A DNA stretch of 64,000 nt from Haladaptatus sp. R4 (GCF_001625445.1 NZ_LWHG01000021.1:620001-684000); one strand, 5' to 3'. Positions 1 to 9,428 are shown, numbered from the stretch's first letter. The notes: generated by a model from the sequence alone, not told the origin. Numbers and translations: made by a program.

Positions 1-12
1 AATATGTTTGGG

Positions 13-2459
13 TTATCGCCGCTCGTTGCCGGATTCCCGGACGTTCGCCGCCTCGACGGCGCGAACGGCGGCGACGTTCTCCTCGACGTCGTGGACTCGA
101 ACGATGTCCGCGCCGCGTTCCGCGGCGATGGTCGTCCCGGCGACCGTCGCGGCGGTTCTATCCCCGTCGGTTACGGAATCGAACATGGATTTGTGCGAGT
201 GACCGATGAGGACGGGACAATCGAGCGCGTGCAGTTCGCCGGTCCGTCCGAGGAGTTCGAAGTTCTCCCCGGCGGTCTTCCCGAACCCGAGTCCGGGGTC
301 CACGATTATCTTGCTCCGGTCGAGACCCGCCTTCTGTGCGAGCAGGACGCGTTCTTCCAGTTCCGCGATGACGTCCTCGACGACGTCGTCGTACTCCACC
401 GTGTGCTCCGGAACGACGGGTGCGTCGAGGCTGTGCATGACGACCAGCGGTGCGTCGTATTCCGCGGCGACGAATCGCATCTCGGGGTCTTCGAGTCCCG
501 ACACGTCGTTCAGGATGTCCGCACCCGCCTCCAGCGCGGCGCGACCCACTGCGGCTTTTCGCGTATCGACGGATAGCATGACGTCGAGGTCACGAATTTC
601 CTCGATGACGGGAACGATGCGCTCGATTTCCGCCTCGTCCGGAACCTCGTCGGCACCGGGGCGGGTGCTCTCACCGCCGATATCGATGATGTCGACGCCC
701 GCGTCGACCATTCGCTTCGCTTGGTCGATGGCGTCCTCGTGTGCCTCGTACTGCCCGCCGTCGTGGAAACTGTCGGGCGTCACGTTGAGGATGCCCATCA
801 CCGCCGTTCGGCCCTCCCACGGGTAGCCGTGGCCGCCCTCCGTTTCCCGAATTCCGAGCGTGTCCCGGAGGTCGTCGGCGAAGGTGGACAAGCCGTACGG
901 TGAGTCGTCCAGTCGCCCCGCGAGTCGCCGGTACTGTGCGAGCGTTCCCATCAACAGCACATCGATGTTTTCGTCGTCCCGTTCGTGGAGGCCGGACTGT
1001 GCACACTCGCCGCCGAGCGAGAGCATCTCGGCTTTGATGTACTGGGCCTGTCGCGTCTGGACGCGGGTCTTCACGACTCGGTGAACCGCCTTGCCCCGCG
1101 CGAGATGGCGTTCAGGTCTGGTGGCGTGCGTGCTTTCGAGCGCTTCCTGTGCGTCCTCCAACGAGGCGATTCGTTTCGGAATCTCCGCGCGCGTCCAGCG
1201 CGTCCGTGCCTCCGCCACGGCGAACAGCGACCCCACGACGAGGACGAAATCGCCCCCCTCGGCCGCGTCGAGCGCCGTATCGAGCGCGCTTTCGACGGAA
1301 CTCATTCGCTCGACGCGCTCGACCCCGTGTTCCTCGAACACCCGTGCGACGACCTCTTCGTCCTCCGCCCGGCCGTTGTTCGCGCGGGTAGCGACGACGT
1401 GGTCCGGCGTCGGAAGCGCGTCGGCCATCCCCTGAATGTCCTTGTCGTGCATCGCGCCGAAGACGAGGTGAAGGTCGTCGTAGTCGAACTCCGCGATGGT
1501 GTTGGCGAGGGCCGCACACGCACCCGGGTTGTGCGCGCCGTCAAGCACGACGAGCGGTCCGTCCCCATCACTTCGAACCGGCCGGGCCAGAACCCCTTCC
1601 GCAGTCCCCGGGCGATCTCGTTTTCCGTCACGTCCGCGACTTGGCGGGCGAGCGCCGCGGCGATACCCGCGTTCTGCGCCTGATATTCCCCGAGCAGTGG
1701 AATCTCTGTCCCGACGCTCCAATCCGCTCCGGAGATGGAAACCGCGGCCTCGGTGTGGTTCGTCCGTCCATCGTAGGTCGCTCGCACGTCGCTGTCGTCG
1801 TCCTCCCCGTCGCCCACGACGATCACGTCGCCCGCCTGTTTTCGAACGGCATCGAGGGCGTCACCTCGCGTGCCGGTGACGAGCGGTGTGGTTTCCGGTG
1901 CCACGTGTGCCTTGTCGGTGGCGATTTCCTCGATGGTGTCGCCGAGGATGCCCGTGTGTTCGAGCGTGACGCTAGTGACGGCGGCGGCGACCGGGTCGAT
2001 CACGCTCGTCGCGTCGTAGCGCCCGCCGATACCGACTTCGAGGATGGCCACGTCCACGTCCTCCCGGGCGAAATACCACAACGCCATCGCGGTCATTCCC
2101 TCGAAGAAGGTCGGCGAGTCGCCACGAGTCGCCGTCTCCGTTACGTAGTCGTAGACGGACTCGACGTACTCGACGATGGCCGTCTCGGTGATCTTTCGTC
2201 CGTCGACCGTGACTCGTTCGCGAACGTCGTCGAAATGTGGGGAAGTGTAGAGACCGACCGACAGTCCCGCTTCGCGGAGGACCTGCTCGGTCATCCGGGC
2301 CGTACTGCCCTTTCCGTTCGACCCGGCGACCTGTACGAACCGTCCGCCGTCGTGTGGATTGCCGAGGTGGGAGAGGAGGTTTGCGGTGGAGTCCGTCCCC
2401 GGTTTCGGACGGAAGCGCCGCAGGTCGAAAAGAAAGTTCGCGGCCTCGTGGTAGTCCAT
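13..2459 (-). pseudogene. folCP: FolC-FolP fusion (dihydrofolate/folylpolyglutamate synthase + dihydropteroate synthase), frameshifted
   Basis: Bifunctional folate enzyme. The N-terminal Mur-ligase-type FolC half joins dihydropteroate or folate to glutamate, and the C-terminal TIM-barrel FolP half condenses pterin-PP with pABA. FolC shows the P-loop GSNGKGST at residues 46-53 and, later, DGAHNPGA. FolP shows NVTPDSFHDGG, DIGGESTRPGA, DPGLGFGKT and IGHSHKS. This FolC-FolP fusion is known in haloarchaea. The reading frame changes near 1563-1566: upstream of it FolC reads GRFEVMG, and the continuation GPLVVLDGAHNP lies in another frame. Adding one G to the GGGG run restores about 815 aa, the normal fusion length. 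The start is the ATG at 2459 (MDYHEAANFLF). I think the function is probably intact in the organism and the indel is an error, but the sequence as given is broken. Confidence 0.9.
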
Positions 2460-2589
2460 AGCTGTGTGGACAGAAGCCGAGCGCTTTAGATTGTCGGAGT
2501 TGAGATTCCCGGCAATTCGGAACCGGCTACGATTCCGCTCGGGAGGGGGTCTTTTCAGTTCCAAGGGTTCCCGGTCCGACGCTCGGAAG

Positions 2590-3132
2590 CTACCGTTCGA
2601 ACTCCCACTCGTACTCCCGTTCGAACTCCCGCTCGAACCACCGTCGCGTATCGCGGTGAGCACCGTCGTTCGTTCGTCCGTCGTCCAACAGCCGCATCAT
2701 CCGCCGTTCGAACTCGTACTCGTCGATTTCGTCCGCGACGTACTGTCGCTTCAGTTCCTCCATCCGGTCCTCCTTCGTCGGCGTGACGTGCTCCGAGAGG
2801 CCAACCTCGCGAGCGCGCGGCGAAACCGCTTCCGCGACGCGAGCCATTCGTCCGAGTCGGTCGCTCCGCGGGACCGATACCCCCTGCACGATGGCGACGA
2901 CCATCCAGACGAAGAAGACGCAGGCCACCACCGCGTCGAAGAAGAACGCGACGACGTACGGAAACGCGGCGCGGAAGAACGCGGGGATCAAGGGCGCGTT
3001 CGCGTACGCCGGACTGCCGAGCGCGGCGAGCGTGCCGAACACCCCGAACACCACGATTGCAAGGAGGGTGAGGAGGGACACCACGAACGCGGCGAATAGC
3101 CGCTTGACCTTGGTGCTGGCGAACGCGTTCAT
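2590..3132 (-). CDS. Membrane protein with C-terminal SHOCT domain
   Basis: 180 aa. Two hydrophobic segments lie at about residues 11-38 and 55-85. A charged linker follows, then a SHOCT-like motif near residues 118-150 (EELKRQYVADEIDEYEFERR), a short C-terminal oligomerisation motif common in haloarchaeal membrane proteins. The last 18 residues are an EFERE-type repeat encoded by near-tandem DNA (2590-2640). Function is unknown. It is transcribed in the same direction as folCP but separated by about 130 nt, so co-transcription is uncertain. The start is the ATG at 3132 (MNAFASTKVKR). Confidence 0.75.
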   Translation of the reverse strand: MNAFASTKVKRLFAAFVVSLLTLLAIVVFGVFGTLAALGSPAYANAPLIPAFFRAAFPYVVAFFFDAVVACVFFVWMVVAIVQGVSVPRSDRLGRMARVAEAVSPRAREVGLSEHVTPTKEDRMEELKRQYVADEIDEYEFERRMMRLLDDGRTNDGAHRDTRRWFEREFEREYEWEFER

Positions 3133-3243
3133 CGACTCAGTCTTTGATCGGAGTACACATTAAGCCATTCTTCGGGCGTTCGGCCGCCGAGGCTTCGCGT
3201 TCGATGAATCTCGATGAGAGCGGCTGTCGGAGACGATTTACCG

Positions 3244-3275
3244 ATAGTTGAATAATTGACCAATCGTTCAACTAT
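3244..3275. promoter_or_regulatory. Perfect 9-bp inverted repeat, candidate operator
   Basis: ATAGTTGAA (3244-3252) and TTCAACTAT (3267-3275) are perfect complements separated by 14 nt. The element sits between the divergent SHOCT-protein gene and the zinc-ribbon kinase gene, about 100 nt upstream of each start. A closely similar inverted repeat lies at 54914-54937. It is probably a binding site for a dimeric HTH regulator; the regulator is unknown. Confidence 0.45.
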
Positions 3276-3371
3276 TCGTGGCAGGAGGGAGTTCGCCACT
3301 GGACGTTCGCAGTGTGAGTTTATGTCACGGTCTCGCTACGCTTTTGTATCGGTTACTCATCTCCCGAATTG

Positions 3372-3974
3372 ATGCTACACTTCTGTCCCGGATGCCGGAA
3401 TTCCGACATCGAAAAACAGATTCTCGACTCCGAGGACGGACACGCGACCGCCGAATGTCCCGAGTGCAGTGAACGATTCGAGTTCCGCTATCTCCCCCTG
3501 TACTCGTTGGAGGGCGCACCGGGCGTCGGGAAATCCACGACCGCCGGGTTGTTGGAGGGTGAAATCTCCCCCACGGTTTACGAGGGGGACTTACACATCG
3601 ACCTGACGAACGAAAATCTCTCGTGGGGAACCATCTGCGACCTCGATTTCCGGGTCTGCATGACGCTTCACGCCGCCGGTCGGCAGGCCCTCTTCGTCGG
3701 CGGCGTCCATCCACACCAACTCGCCGACAGTCCCGAAACGCGCTACTTTTCGAGCATCGAACGCTGCACGCTCGTCTGTGACGATGCCGACCTCGAAGAA
3801 CGACTGCGCGAACGGTCGATGGCACAGGACGACATCGACTTCATGCTCGACGTCAACCGCTGGTATCGGGACGGGGGAACTGACCACGGAATCGAAGTCG
3901 TCAACACGAGCGACCTCGCCCCCGACGAGGTCGCTCGACAGGTTCGGGAGTGGCTGGAAAACAGTGAACAGTAG
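3372..3974 (+). CDS. P-loop nucleotide kinase-like protein with N-terminal zinc ribbon
   Basis: 200 aa. An N-terminal zinc ribbon (Cys5, Cys8, Cys29, Cys32) is followed by a Walker A loop GAPGVGKST at residues 48-56 and an alpha/beta P-loop kinase fold of the AAA_18/AAA_33 small-kinase type. The C-terminal helix is EVARQVREWLEN. The substrate is not evident; adenylate- or nucleoside-kinase-like chemistry is only an inference from the fold. The ATG at 3372 is preferred over an adjacent in-frame TTG at 3369. It is monocistronic and convergent with purNH, with a hairpin cluster in between. Confidence 0.72.
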   Translation: MLHFCPGCRNSDIEKQILDSEDGHATAECPECSERFEFRYLPLYSLEGAPGVGKSTTAGLLEGEISPTVYEGDLHIDLTNENLSWGTICDLDFRVCMTLHAAGRQALFVGGVHPHQLADSPETRYFSSIERCTLVCDDADLEERLRERSMAQDDIDFMLDVNRWYRDGGTDHGIEVVNTSDLAPDEVARQVREWLENSEQ

Positions 3975-4019
3975 GACGGTTCGCCATGAACGGACGGAGT
4001 GAGTGAATGCGAAAACCGC

Positions 4020-4159
4020 GCGAGACGGTCGTCCTTCGGACGCTGCGTCTCGCTGGTTTCAGACACTCAATCGCCTCGCTCAATCGTGTCTGAAGTACCG
4101 TCAGAGCAAGCTCTGATGTATTTCCGCCCCGATTTCACTTCGTTCAATCGTGGCGGAAA
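4020..4159. terminator. Cluster of four consecutive hairpins between convergent genes
   Basis: Four stem-loops lie in a row. 4020-4053: GCGAGACG pairs with CGTCTCGC, with an internal GTCC-TTC-GGAC. 4058-4094: TTCAGACAC pairs with GTGTCTGAA over a 19-nt loop. 4101-4116: TCAGAGC-AA-GCTCTGA. 4121-4159: TTTCCGCC plus CGATT pairs with AATCG plus GGCGGAAA. The last hairpin overlaps the 3' end of purNH. Position between the convergent kinase and purNH genes suggests bidirectional termination. The stems are unusually numerous and not followed by clean U-tracts, so a small palindromic repeat family is an alternative. Confidence 0.5.
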
Positions 4160-5759
4160 CACCGACTCCCGGTGAACACCATTGCCATGTCGTGTTCGTC
4201 CGCGGCCTCGATGACGTCGTCGTCGTTGACCGATCCGCCCGGTTGGATGACCGCTTCGATGCCCGCCTCGGCGGCCTCCTCGATGCCGTCCGGGAACGGG
4301 AAGAAAGCGTCGCTGGCCATAACCGCGCCGTCGGCGTCCTTGCCGTCAGCGTCGCGGTCGGCTTTCATTGTGGCGATTTCAACGGCGTCCACACGACTGA
4401 CCTGTCCCGCGCCGATACCGACGGTTTCGGTGCCTTTGGCGAACAGGATGGCGTTGGACTTGACGTGCTTGATGGTCTGCCACGCGAAGAGTAGGGAATC
4501 GAGTTGTTCGTCCGTGGGTTCGCGTTCGGTGACGATTTCGAGGTCGTCGGGCGTCGGCGCTTGGAGGTCGCGCTCCTGTACGAGTCGGCCGCCGACGAGG
4601 TCCTTTTCCTTGTGGCTCTCCGTGATCTCGCCGAGTTCGCCCACGTCGAGGACGCGCAGGTTCTTCTTCTCGCAAAGCGTTTCGAGCGCGTCGTCGGTGT
4701 AGCCCGGTGCGACGACGACTTCCTTGAACGAGTCCACGATTTGCGTCGCGGTCGCCTCGTCACACTCACGATTGAGGGCGACGATGCCGCCGAACGCGCT
4801 CTTCGCGTCGGTGGAGAGCGCGCGCTCGTAGGCTTCGGCGAGTTCTTCCGCGACGGCACAGCCTGCGGGGTTCGTGTGCTTGATGACCGCGGCGGCGGGT
4901 TCGTCGAACTCCTTGACGAGGTTCAACGCGCCGTTCGCGTCGTTGTAGTTGTTGTAGCCCATCCCCTTCGCGCCCTCGTTCAACTGGGGCGCGTGGACCA
5001 CGCTGGCCTCCTCACAGGTCGCGTCGGCGTACAGCGCGGCGTCCTGGTGCGGGTTCTCCCCGTAGCGGAGGTCCGCGGCGCGGTCCGCTGTTTCGACCTT
5101 CCGGACGGGCAGTTCCTCGGCCGTATCGTCGGCGACGTGCACCTCGTTCGCGTCGAAATCGACGTCGACGTCGCCCTCCGCGAACCAGCGGACTGCACGC
5201 GGGTACGCCTTGAACTCGCCCTGATAGAGGACGCGCTCCTTCAGCGTGTCCGTCGTATCGCCCTCGTAGACGAACCGGTTCCTGCGTGAGGATGGGGCCG
5301 GAATCGACCCTCGACTCCTCGACTTCGCCAGACTCGTCCGTCGCGTCGGTGACGACGTGGACGGTGCAACCGGTCATGCTCACGCCCGCGTCGAAGCGCG
5401 TCGCCCCACGCGTCCATGCCGGGGAACGACGGGAGCAAGGACGGGTGGACGTTCAGCGTCGTCGGCGCGTCGTCCAGGAACTCGTCCGTCAGAATTCGCA
5501 TGTAGCCGTCGAGGCAGACGAGGTCGAAGTCGTACGCCGAGAGCGCATCGAGGACGCGGCTCTCGTGTTCTTTCCGCGATTCGTTCTCGCCCAGTTCGAC
5601 GACTTCCGTCGGAATTCCGCGCTTTTCGGCCTCGTCCAACACCGGCGCGTCCGCGCTGTTCGTGAGGACGACCGCCAGTTCGGCCCCGCCCGGCGCGAGG
5701 TCCGCGATGTGCATGAGGTTTCGACCACGGTTTCCGGCCATACCCGCAATCCCTGTCAT
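4144..5759 (-). pseudogene. purNH: PurN-PurH fusion (GAR formyltransferase + AICAR formyltransferase/IMP cyclohydrolase-like), two frameshifts
   Basis: De novo purine enzyme. The N-terminal part is PurN-like, with MTGIAGMAGNRGRNLMHIAD, NVHPSLLPSFPG and GCTVHVVTDATDESG. The C-terminal part is the AICAR transformylase section of PurH, with RYGENPHQDAALYAD, KHTNPAGCAVAEEL, SAFGG and IQPGGSVNDDDVI. PurN-PurH fusions are known in haloarchaea. The frame changes twice: near 5393-5396 (DALRRG switches to GVSMTGCTVHV) and near 5271-5281 (GPILTQEP switches to FVYEGDTTDTLKERV). Removing one base at each site gives about 537 aa. The start is the ATG at 5759. The stop lies inside the last hairpin of the 4020-4159 cluster. 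purB is divergent upstream, which makes this a purine locus. Confidence 0.88.
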
Positions 5760-5926
5760 GGGGGAAAGACGGCGCGGCGAAGGCAAAGTAGTTGCGGTCC
5801 AGCGACGAATTCTGTACAACTTCGTGTATATATTTCACAGTGCATTCGTTATTTTTCCGTTTTGTATGCATACTTGTGCGTCACCGGACCGACACGCTTT
5901 TGCCGAACCGAACGGCAGGCACAGGT
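5760..5926. promoter_or_regulatory. Divergent purNH / purB promoter region
   Basis: This 167-nt AT-rich gap separates the divergent purNH and purB genes. It contains a TATA-like GTATATATTTC at 5826-5836, a TGTATGCATAC palindrome near 5863-5873, and CGCTTTT near 5894-5900, about 30 nt upstream of the purB ATG. The last would suit a leaderless purB transcript. The palindrome could be an operator for joint purine control, but that is inference. Confidence 0.45.
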
Positions 5927-7303
5927 ATGGATTCCCTTTATGCCGTCTCACCGATAGACGGGCGCTACGCGGGTCGAACCGCGCCGCTCCGCGAGTACGC
6001 GAGCGAGGCCGCGCTCATGCGTGCCCGCGTGCGAGTCGAAATCGAGTATCTCATCGCGCTGTCCGACCTCGACGTGACGCCGTTCGAAGTCGCGGCGGAC
6101 GACCGCGAGGAACTCCGCACCGTCTACGAGGAGTTCGACGAGGAGGACGCAAAAATCGTCAAAGCGCTCGAAACCGAGGGCTACGAGGACTACCCCGCGA
6201 CGAACCACGACGTGAAGGCGGTCGAGTACTTCGTTCGGCGCTCGCTCCCGGATGGATTGGACCTCGGGTCGTGGATCCACTTCGCGCTGACCAGCGAGGA
6301 CGTGAACAACCTCGCCCACCGACTGCTCGCCAAACCCGCCGTCGAGGAGGTTCTACTCCCCGAACTCGCCGCCGTCCGCGACGAACTGACCGACATGGCC
6401 CGCGAGTACCGCGACGTGCCCATGCTCGCGCGGACCCACGGCCAACCCGCGACGCCGACGACGTTCGGCAAGGAGATGGCCGTCTACGCCGCTCGACTCG
6501 GAAAAGCCGTCGGCGAAGTCGAGCGTGCGGCCGAATCGCTCTCCGGAAAGCTTGCGGGCGCGAGCGGCACCTACGCGGCCCACGTCGCGGCCTATCCCGA
6601 CGTTGACTGGCAAAACTTCTCCCGTACATTCGTGACGAACCTCGGACTCGACCACACCGCGCTCGCCACGCAGGTCAACCCGTGCGACGACCTCGCGGCG
6701 CTGTTCGACGCGCTCCGCCGGGCGAACACCATCCTCCTCGACATGGACCGCGACATCTGGCTCTACGTCAGCGACCGCTACCTCGGTCAACTGTCCACCG
6801 CGAGCGAAACCGGCAGTTCGACCATGCCGCACAAGGTCAACCCCATCGACTTCGAGAACTCGGAGGGCAACCTCTCGAAAGCCAACTCCGACCTGACGTT
6901 CCTCGGCGACTACATCACCACCTCCCGACTCCAGCGCGACCTCTCCGATTCGACCGTCAAGCGCAACATCGGGGCCGCGTTCGCCTACTGCCTGCTCGGC
7001 TACACCAAGGCACAGGACGGCCTCGGCAAGGTCGTCCCCAACGAGGAGGTCATGCGCGAGGAACTCGAAGCCACGCCAGAAATCATCGGCGAAGCCGTCC
7101 AGACCATCCTCCGCCGGGAGGGCCACGGCGACGCCTACGAGCGCGTCAAAGCCCTCACCCGCGGCAAGCGCGTCACCCTCGACGACTTCCGCGACCTCTT
7201 CGACGAGTTGGACGTGGACGAGGGCGTGCGCGAGGAACTGCACGCCCTGACGCCTGCAGGATACACCGGCATCGCCGACGACCTCGTCGCCGACATCGAC
7301 TGA
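5927..7303 (+). CDS. purB: Adenylosuccinate lyase
   Basis: 458 aa, the usual length. PurB cleaves SAICAR to AICAR and adenylosuccinate to AMP in purine synthesis, as a cytosolic homotetramer of the fumarase/aspartase superfamily. The superfamily signature SSTMPHKVNPIDFEN lies near residues 296-312, the early motif MDSLYAVSPIDGRY is at the N-terminus, and TRTHGQPATPTTFGKE is around residue 165. An open frame extends 45 codons further upstream, but the ATG at 5927 begins the conserved sequence and is preferred. It is divergent from purNH. Confidence 0.96.
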   Translation: MDSLYAVSPIDGRYAGRTAPLREYASEAALMRARVRVEIEYLIALSDLDVTPFEVAADDREELRTVYEEFDEEDAKIVKALETEGYEDYPATNHDVKAVEYFVRRSLPDGLDLGSWIHFALTSEDVNNLAHRLLAKPAVEEVLLPELAAVRDELTDMAREYRDVPMLARTHGQPATPTTFGKEMAVYAARLGKAVGEVERAAESLSGKLAGASGTYAAHVAAYPDVDWQNFSRTFVTNLGLDHTALATQVNPCDDLAALFDALRRANTILLDMDRDIWLYVSDRYLGQLSTASETGSSTMPHKVNPIDFENSEGNLSKANSDLTFLGDYITTSRLQRDLSDSTVKRNIGAAFAYCLLGYTKAQDGLGKVVPNEEVMREELEATPEIIGEAVQTILRREGHGDAYERVKALTRGKRVTLDDFRDLFDELDVDEGVREELHALTPAGYTGIADDLVADID

Positions 7304-7355
7304 ACGCGTCGAATCAGCCCGAACGGTTTCCTTTTCGTCCGTCGTTACCGGTTGC

Positions 7356-8027
7356 ATGCCCTCGAAGTACGAACGACGTTCCCTCGTCGCATCGTTCATC
7401 GCAATCTCGGCGCTTGCCTACTGGTTTTTCGTTCGACCGTGGCACCTTCGCTGGGGCACAACCGACGAGGAGGTCGATATGACCCTTCCCGGTGACGACA
7501 TCCTTCGAACACCCGAGTCGCAGGTCACCCACGCCATCACCATCGACGCTCCGGCCGAGGCCGTTTGGCCGTGGCTCGTCCAAATCGGGCAGGGCCGCGC
7601 CGGGTTCTACAGCTACGATTGGCTCGAAAACCTCGTCGGCGCGGACATTCACAACGCCGACCGGATTCTCCCCGAACGACAGGACCTCCACGTCGGCGAT
7701 ACCGTTCGACTCGCACCCGAGGAGTATCCGGTACAAACCCCCGAATCGGCTCCCGAAGTGGCGGTTCTAGACGCCGAGCGGGCACTGGTGCTCCGACCGC
7801 CGGGACCCGAACCGCGATGGACGTGGGCGTTCGTCCTCCGACCGATGAACGACGGAACGACGCGATTCATCGTTCGGATGCGCACGCAAGGAAAGGAAAC
7901 CGTTCGAGGCAAGTTCGCCGACTACCTGTTCTGGGAACCGGCACACTTCGTCATGGAGCGAAAGATGCTCTGCGGCGTGAAGGAGCGAGCGGAAGGAACG
8001 GGAGAGACGAAAGGGAGCGGGAACTGA
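7356..8027 (+). CDS. SRPBCC (START/polyketide-cyclase-like) protein with N-terminal membrane anchor
   Basis: 223 aa. One N-terminal hydrophobic segment (about residues 9-26) precedes a SRPBCC fold that starts with THAITIDAPAEAVWPWLVQI at about residue 58 and ends with a C-terminal amphipathic helix (FADYLFWEPAHFVMERKML). SRPBCC proteins bind hydrophobic ligands in a helix-grip cavity; the ligand is unknown here. It follows purB by 52 nt in the same direction but is probably independent. A Gly/Glu/Lys-rich tail ends the protein. Confidence 0.7.
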   Translation: MPSKYERRSLVASFIAISALAYWFFVRPWHLRWGTTDEEVDMTLPGDDILRTPESQVTHAITIDAPAEAVWPWLVQIGQGRAGFYSYDWLENLVGADIHNADRILPERQDLHVGDTVRLAPEEYPVQTPESAPEVAVLDAERALVLRPPGPEPRWTWAFVLRPMNDGTTRFIVRMRTQGKETVRGKFADYLFWEPAHFVMERKMLCGVKERAEGTGETKGSGN

Positions 8028-8043
8028 GGACGTTCCGTCTCGG

Positions 8044-8415
8044 TTACTTGTAATAATCGCGCTTGCTGTAGATGTACGCCAATAACAGGAGACCGACGAC
8101 GAGGCTGATGATGGCGCTAAAGTCACCCAAGAGCAACTGGATCAGGTCGCCCGCGATTCGGAGTCCGTACACGATGATCGTGAGCGTCCACGCCCACGAT
8201 TGGAGCGTCCATAGCCCCCACGCAACGACGATCTGACCGATGGCGAGGACGATGATGATGAGTCCGACGATGAATCCAAAGCCACCCGTCAGTAGCGTCC
8301 CGAGCCCGCCAATGAGACTCAGAACACCGACAATTACGCTCAGAAAACACAGAATCTTGATCCCGAGCGGGGCGGTGTTCGGTTTGTTTCCGTACGTGGA
8401 ATGGTTAGTACCCAT
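8044..8415 (-). CDS. Small four-helix membrane protein
   Basis: 123 aa with about four hydrophobic helices (ILCFLSVIVGVLSLIGGLG, FGFIVGLIIIVLAIGQIVV, WAWTLTIIVYGLRIAGDL, SAIISLVVGLLLLAYIY) and a basic C-terminal YSKRDYYK. This resembles the small haloarchaeal DUF2127/DUF7144-type membrane proteins, but I cannot assign a family firmly. The ATG at 8415 (MGTNHSTYGNKP) is preferred to the 17-codon longer frame because an AT-rich stretch (taataagttt, about 8440-8450) lies just upstream. It is convergent with the SRPBCC gene, 17 nt away. Confidence 0.65.
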   Translation of the reverse strand: MGTNHSTYGNKPNTAPLGIKILCFLSVIVGVLSLIGGLGTLLTGGFGFIVGLIIIVLAIGQIVVAWGLWTLQSWAWTLTIIVYGLRIAGDLIQLLLGDFSAIISLVVGLLLLAYIYSKRDYYK

Positions 8416-8502
8416 AGTAGTCGATGTGAATCGAGGAGTAATAAGTTTCAGTGACGTATCGACCACGAAGTATTTAGTGACTCGCTACACACTCCCCGCT
8501 GT

Positions 8503-8721
8503 ATGGACCCCGATACACACGGTACCTCCGGCTGCCCGAAGTGCGGTCACACCGAAGCCTCCACGGACTCCATCTCGACCACCGGCGGCGGGCTGAGCAA
8601 GATGTTCGACATCCAGACGAAGAAGTTCACCGTCGTCTCGTGTGACAACTGCGGCTACTCGGAACTGTACAAAGACGTCCGCAATCGCGGAAGCGACGTG
8701 GTGGACGTCTTCTTCGGTTGA
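8503..8721 (+). CDS. Small zinc-ribbon nucleic-acid-binding-like protein
   Basis: 72 aa with one zinc ribbon made from CPKC (Cys11, Cys14) and CDNC (Cys47, Cys50), separated by a Gly/Ser-rich loop. The sequence between the knuckles (FDIQTKKFTVVSCDNCGYSELY) matches the short Zn-ribbon family annotated as nucleic-acid-binding protein containing a Zn-ribbon (PF09855-like). The role is unknown. The ATG at 8503 follows a short AT-rich leader. Confidence 0.72.
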   Translation: MDPDTHGTSGCPKCGHTEASTDSISTTGGGLSKMFDIQTKKFTVVSCDNCGYSELYKDVRNRGSDVVDVFFG

Positions 8722-8762
8722 GAGTACACGCACCGTTTTTCACCGAAACAGATACTACACAC

Positions 8763-9125
8763 ATGTCCTCCAACAACACGTTCGTCAACTCGTTCATCGG
8801 TGCCGTCGTCACCATCGTCGTCTCGTTCGTCCCGTGCTCACCGATCATCGGCGGTGCCGTGGCGGCGTATCTCAGCGACGTGCCAACCGACGAGGGAATC
8901 CGAATCGGTGCCATCTCGGGTGCGATCGCCACGATTCCGATGGCGATCTTCGGATTCTTCGTCGTCAGTATCCTCGTCTTCGGATCCATGCCCGGTGGGT
9001 TCCTCGCGATCCTCGTGCTGTTCGGCGTGATTGCGCTACTGTACACCGTGGGACTGAGCGCACTGGGCGGCTACCTCGGTGCGTACCTTCGGGCCGAAAG
9101 GGAAACGGGGGAAGTGGACTGGTAA
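8763..9125 (+). CDS. DUF5518-type haloarchaeal membrane protein
   Basis: 120 aa with three to four hydrophobic segments: FIGAVVTIVVSFVPCSPIIG, the glycine-rich IGAISGAIATIPMAIFGFF and FLAILVLFGVIALLYTVGLS. It ends with a short charged tail (LRAERETGEVDW). The pattern PCSPIIGGAVAAYLS followed by DEGIRIGAISG is typical of the haloarchaea-restricted DUF5518 family. Function is unknown. The ATG at 8763 (MSSNNTF) is chosen over an upstream in-frame start at 8718 because it begins the conserved hydrophobic region. Confidence 0.68.
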   Translation: MSSNNTFVNSFIGAVVTIVVSFVPCSPIIGGAVAAYLSDVPTDEGIRIGAISGAIATIPMAIFGFFVVSILVFGSMPGGFLAILVLFGVIALLYTVGLSALGGYLGAYLRAERETGEVDW

Positions 9126-9428
9126 CGTCCGCGGATCGCCCGTAGGTTCAAATACGAACACGAAACCAACCACGGCGTGACGTCCGAACCCGTCGCGTCG
9201 ATACTCGTCCTCGTCGCGTTCATCTCGTCCATCGATTTCATCGACGAGCGACGCGACTCGCCGAGTCGAGCATCGACGACGTCACGGGAATCGGTCGTCA
9301 CACGGCGACCGGTGGTCTTCTTCGACCGACCGCCGCCCGAATCGAACCACTCGGAGCGACTGTTCGCAATCGATGGAACGAGAGTGCCAACGGTATTCCG
9401 ACCAACGTGCAAGTGGCCGAAACTAAAA
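9126..9428 (+). other. 303-nt gap with possible helix-hairpin-helix remnant
   Basis: There is no convincing gene here. One plus-strand frame reads LAESSIDDVTGIGRHTA at about 9257-9307, which looks like a helix-hairpin-helix DNA-binding turn. It has no plausible start and runs into the antisense of dapE. Another frame beginning at GTG 9177 gives a hydrophobic start (VASILVLVAFISSIDF) and then nonsense. It may be a decayed or frameshifted small HhH gene, or chance. Confidence 0.25.

Noticed and set aside
9257-9307. Helix-hairpin-helix gene on the plus strand
   Set aside because: Only one HhH-like motif, no plausible start, and it runs on into the dapE antisense; kept only as a possible remnant.
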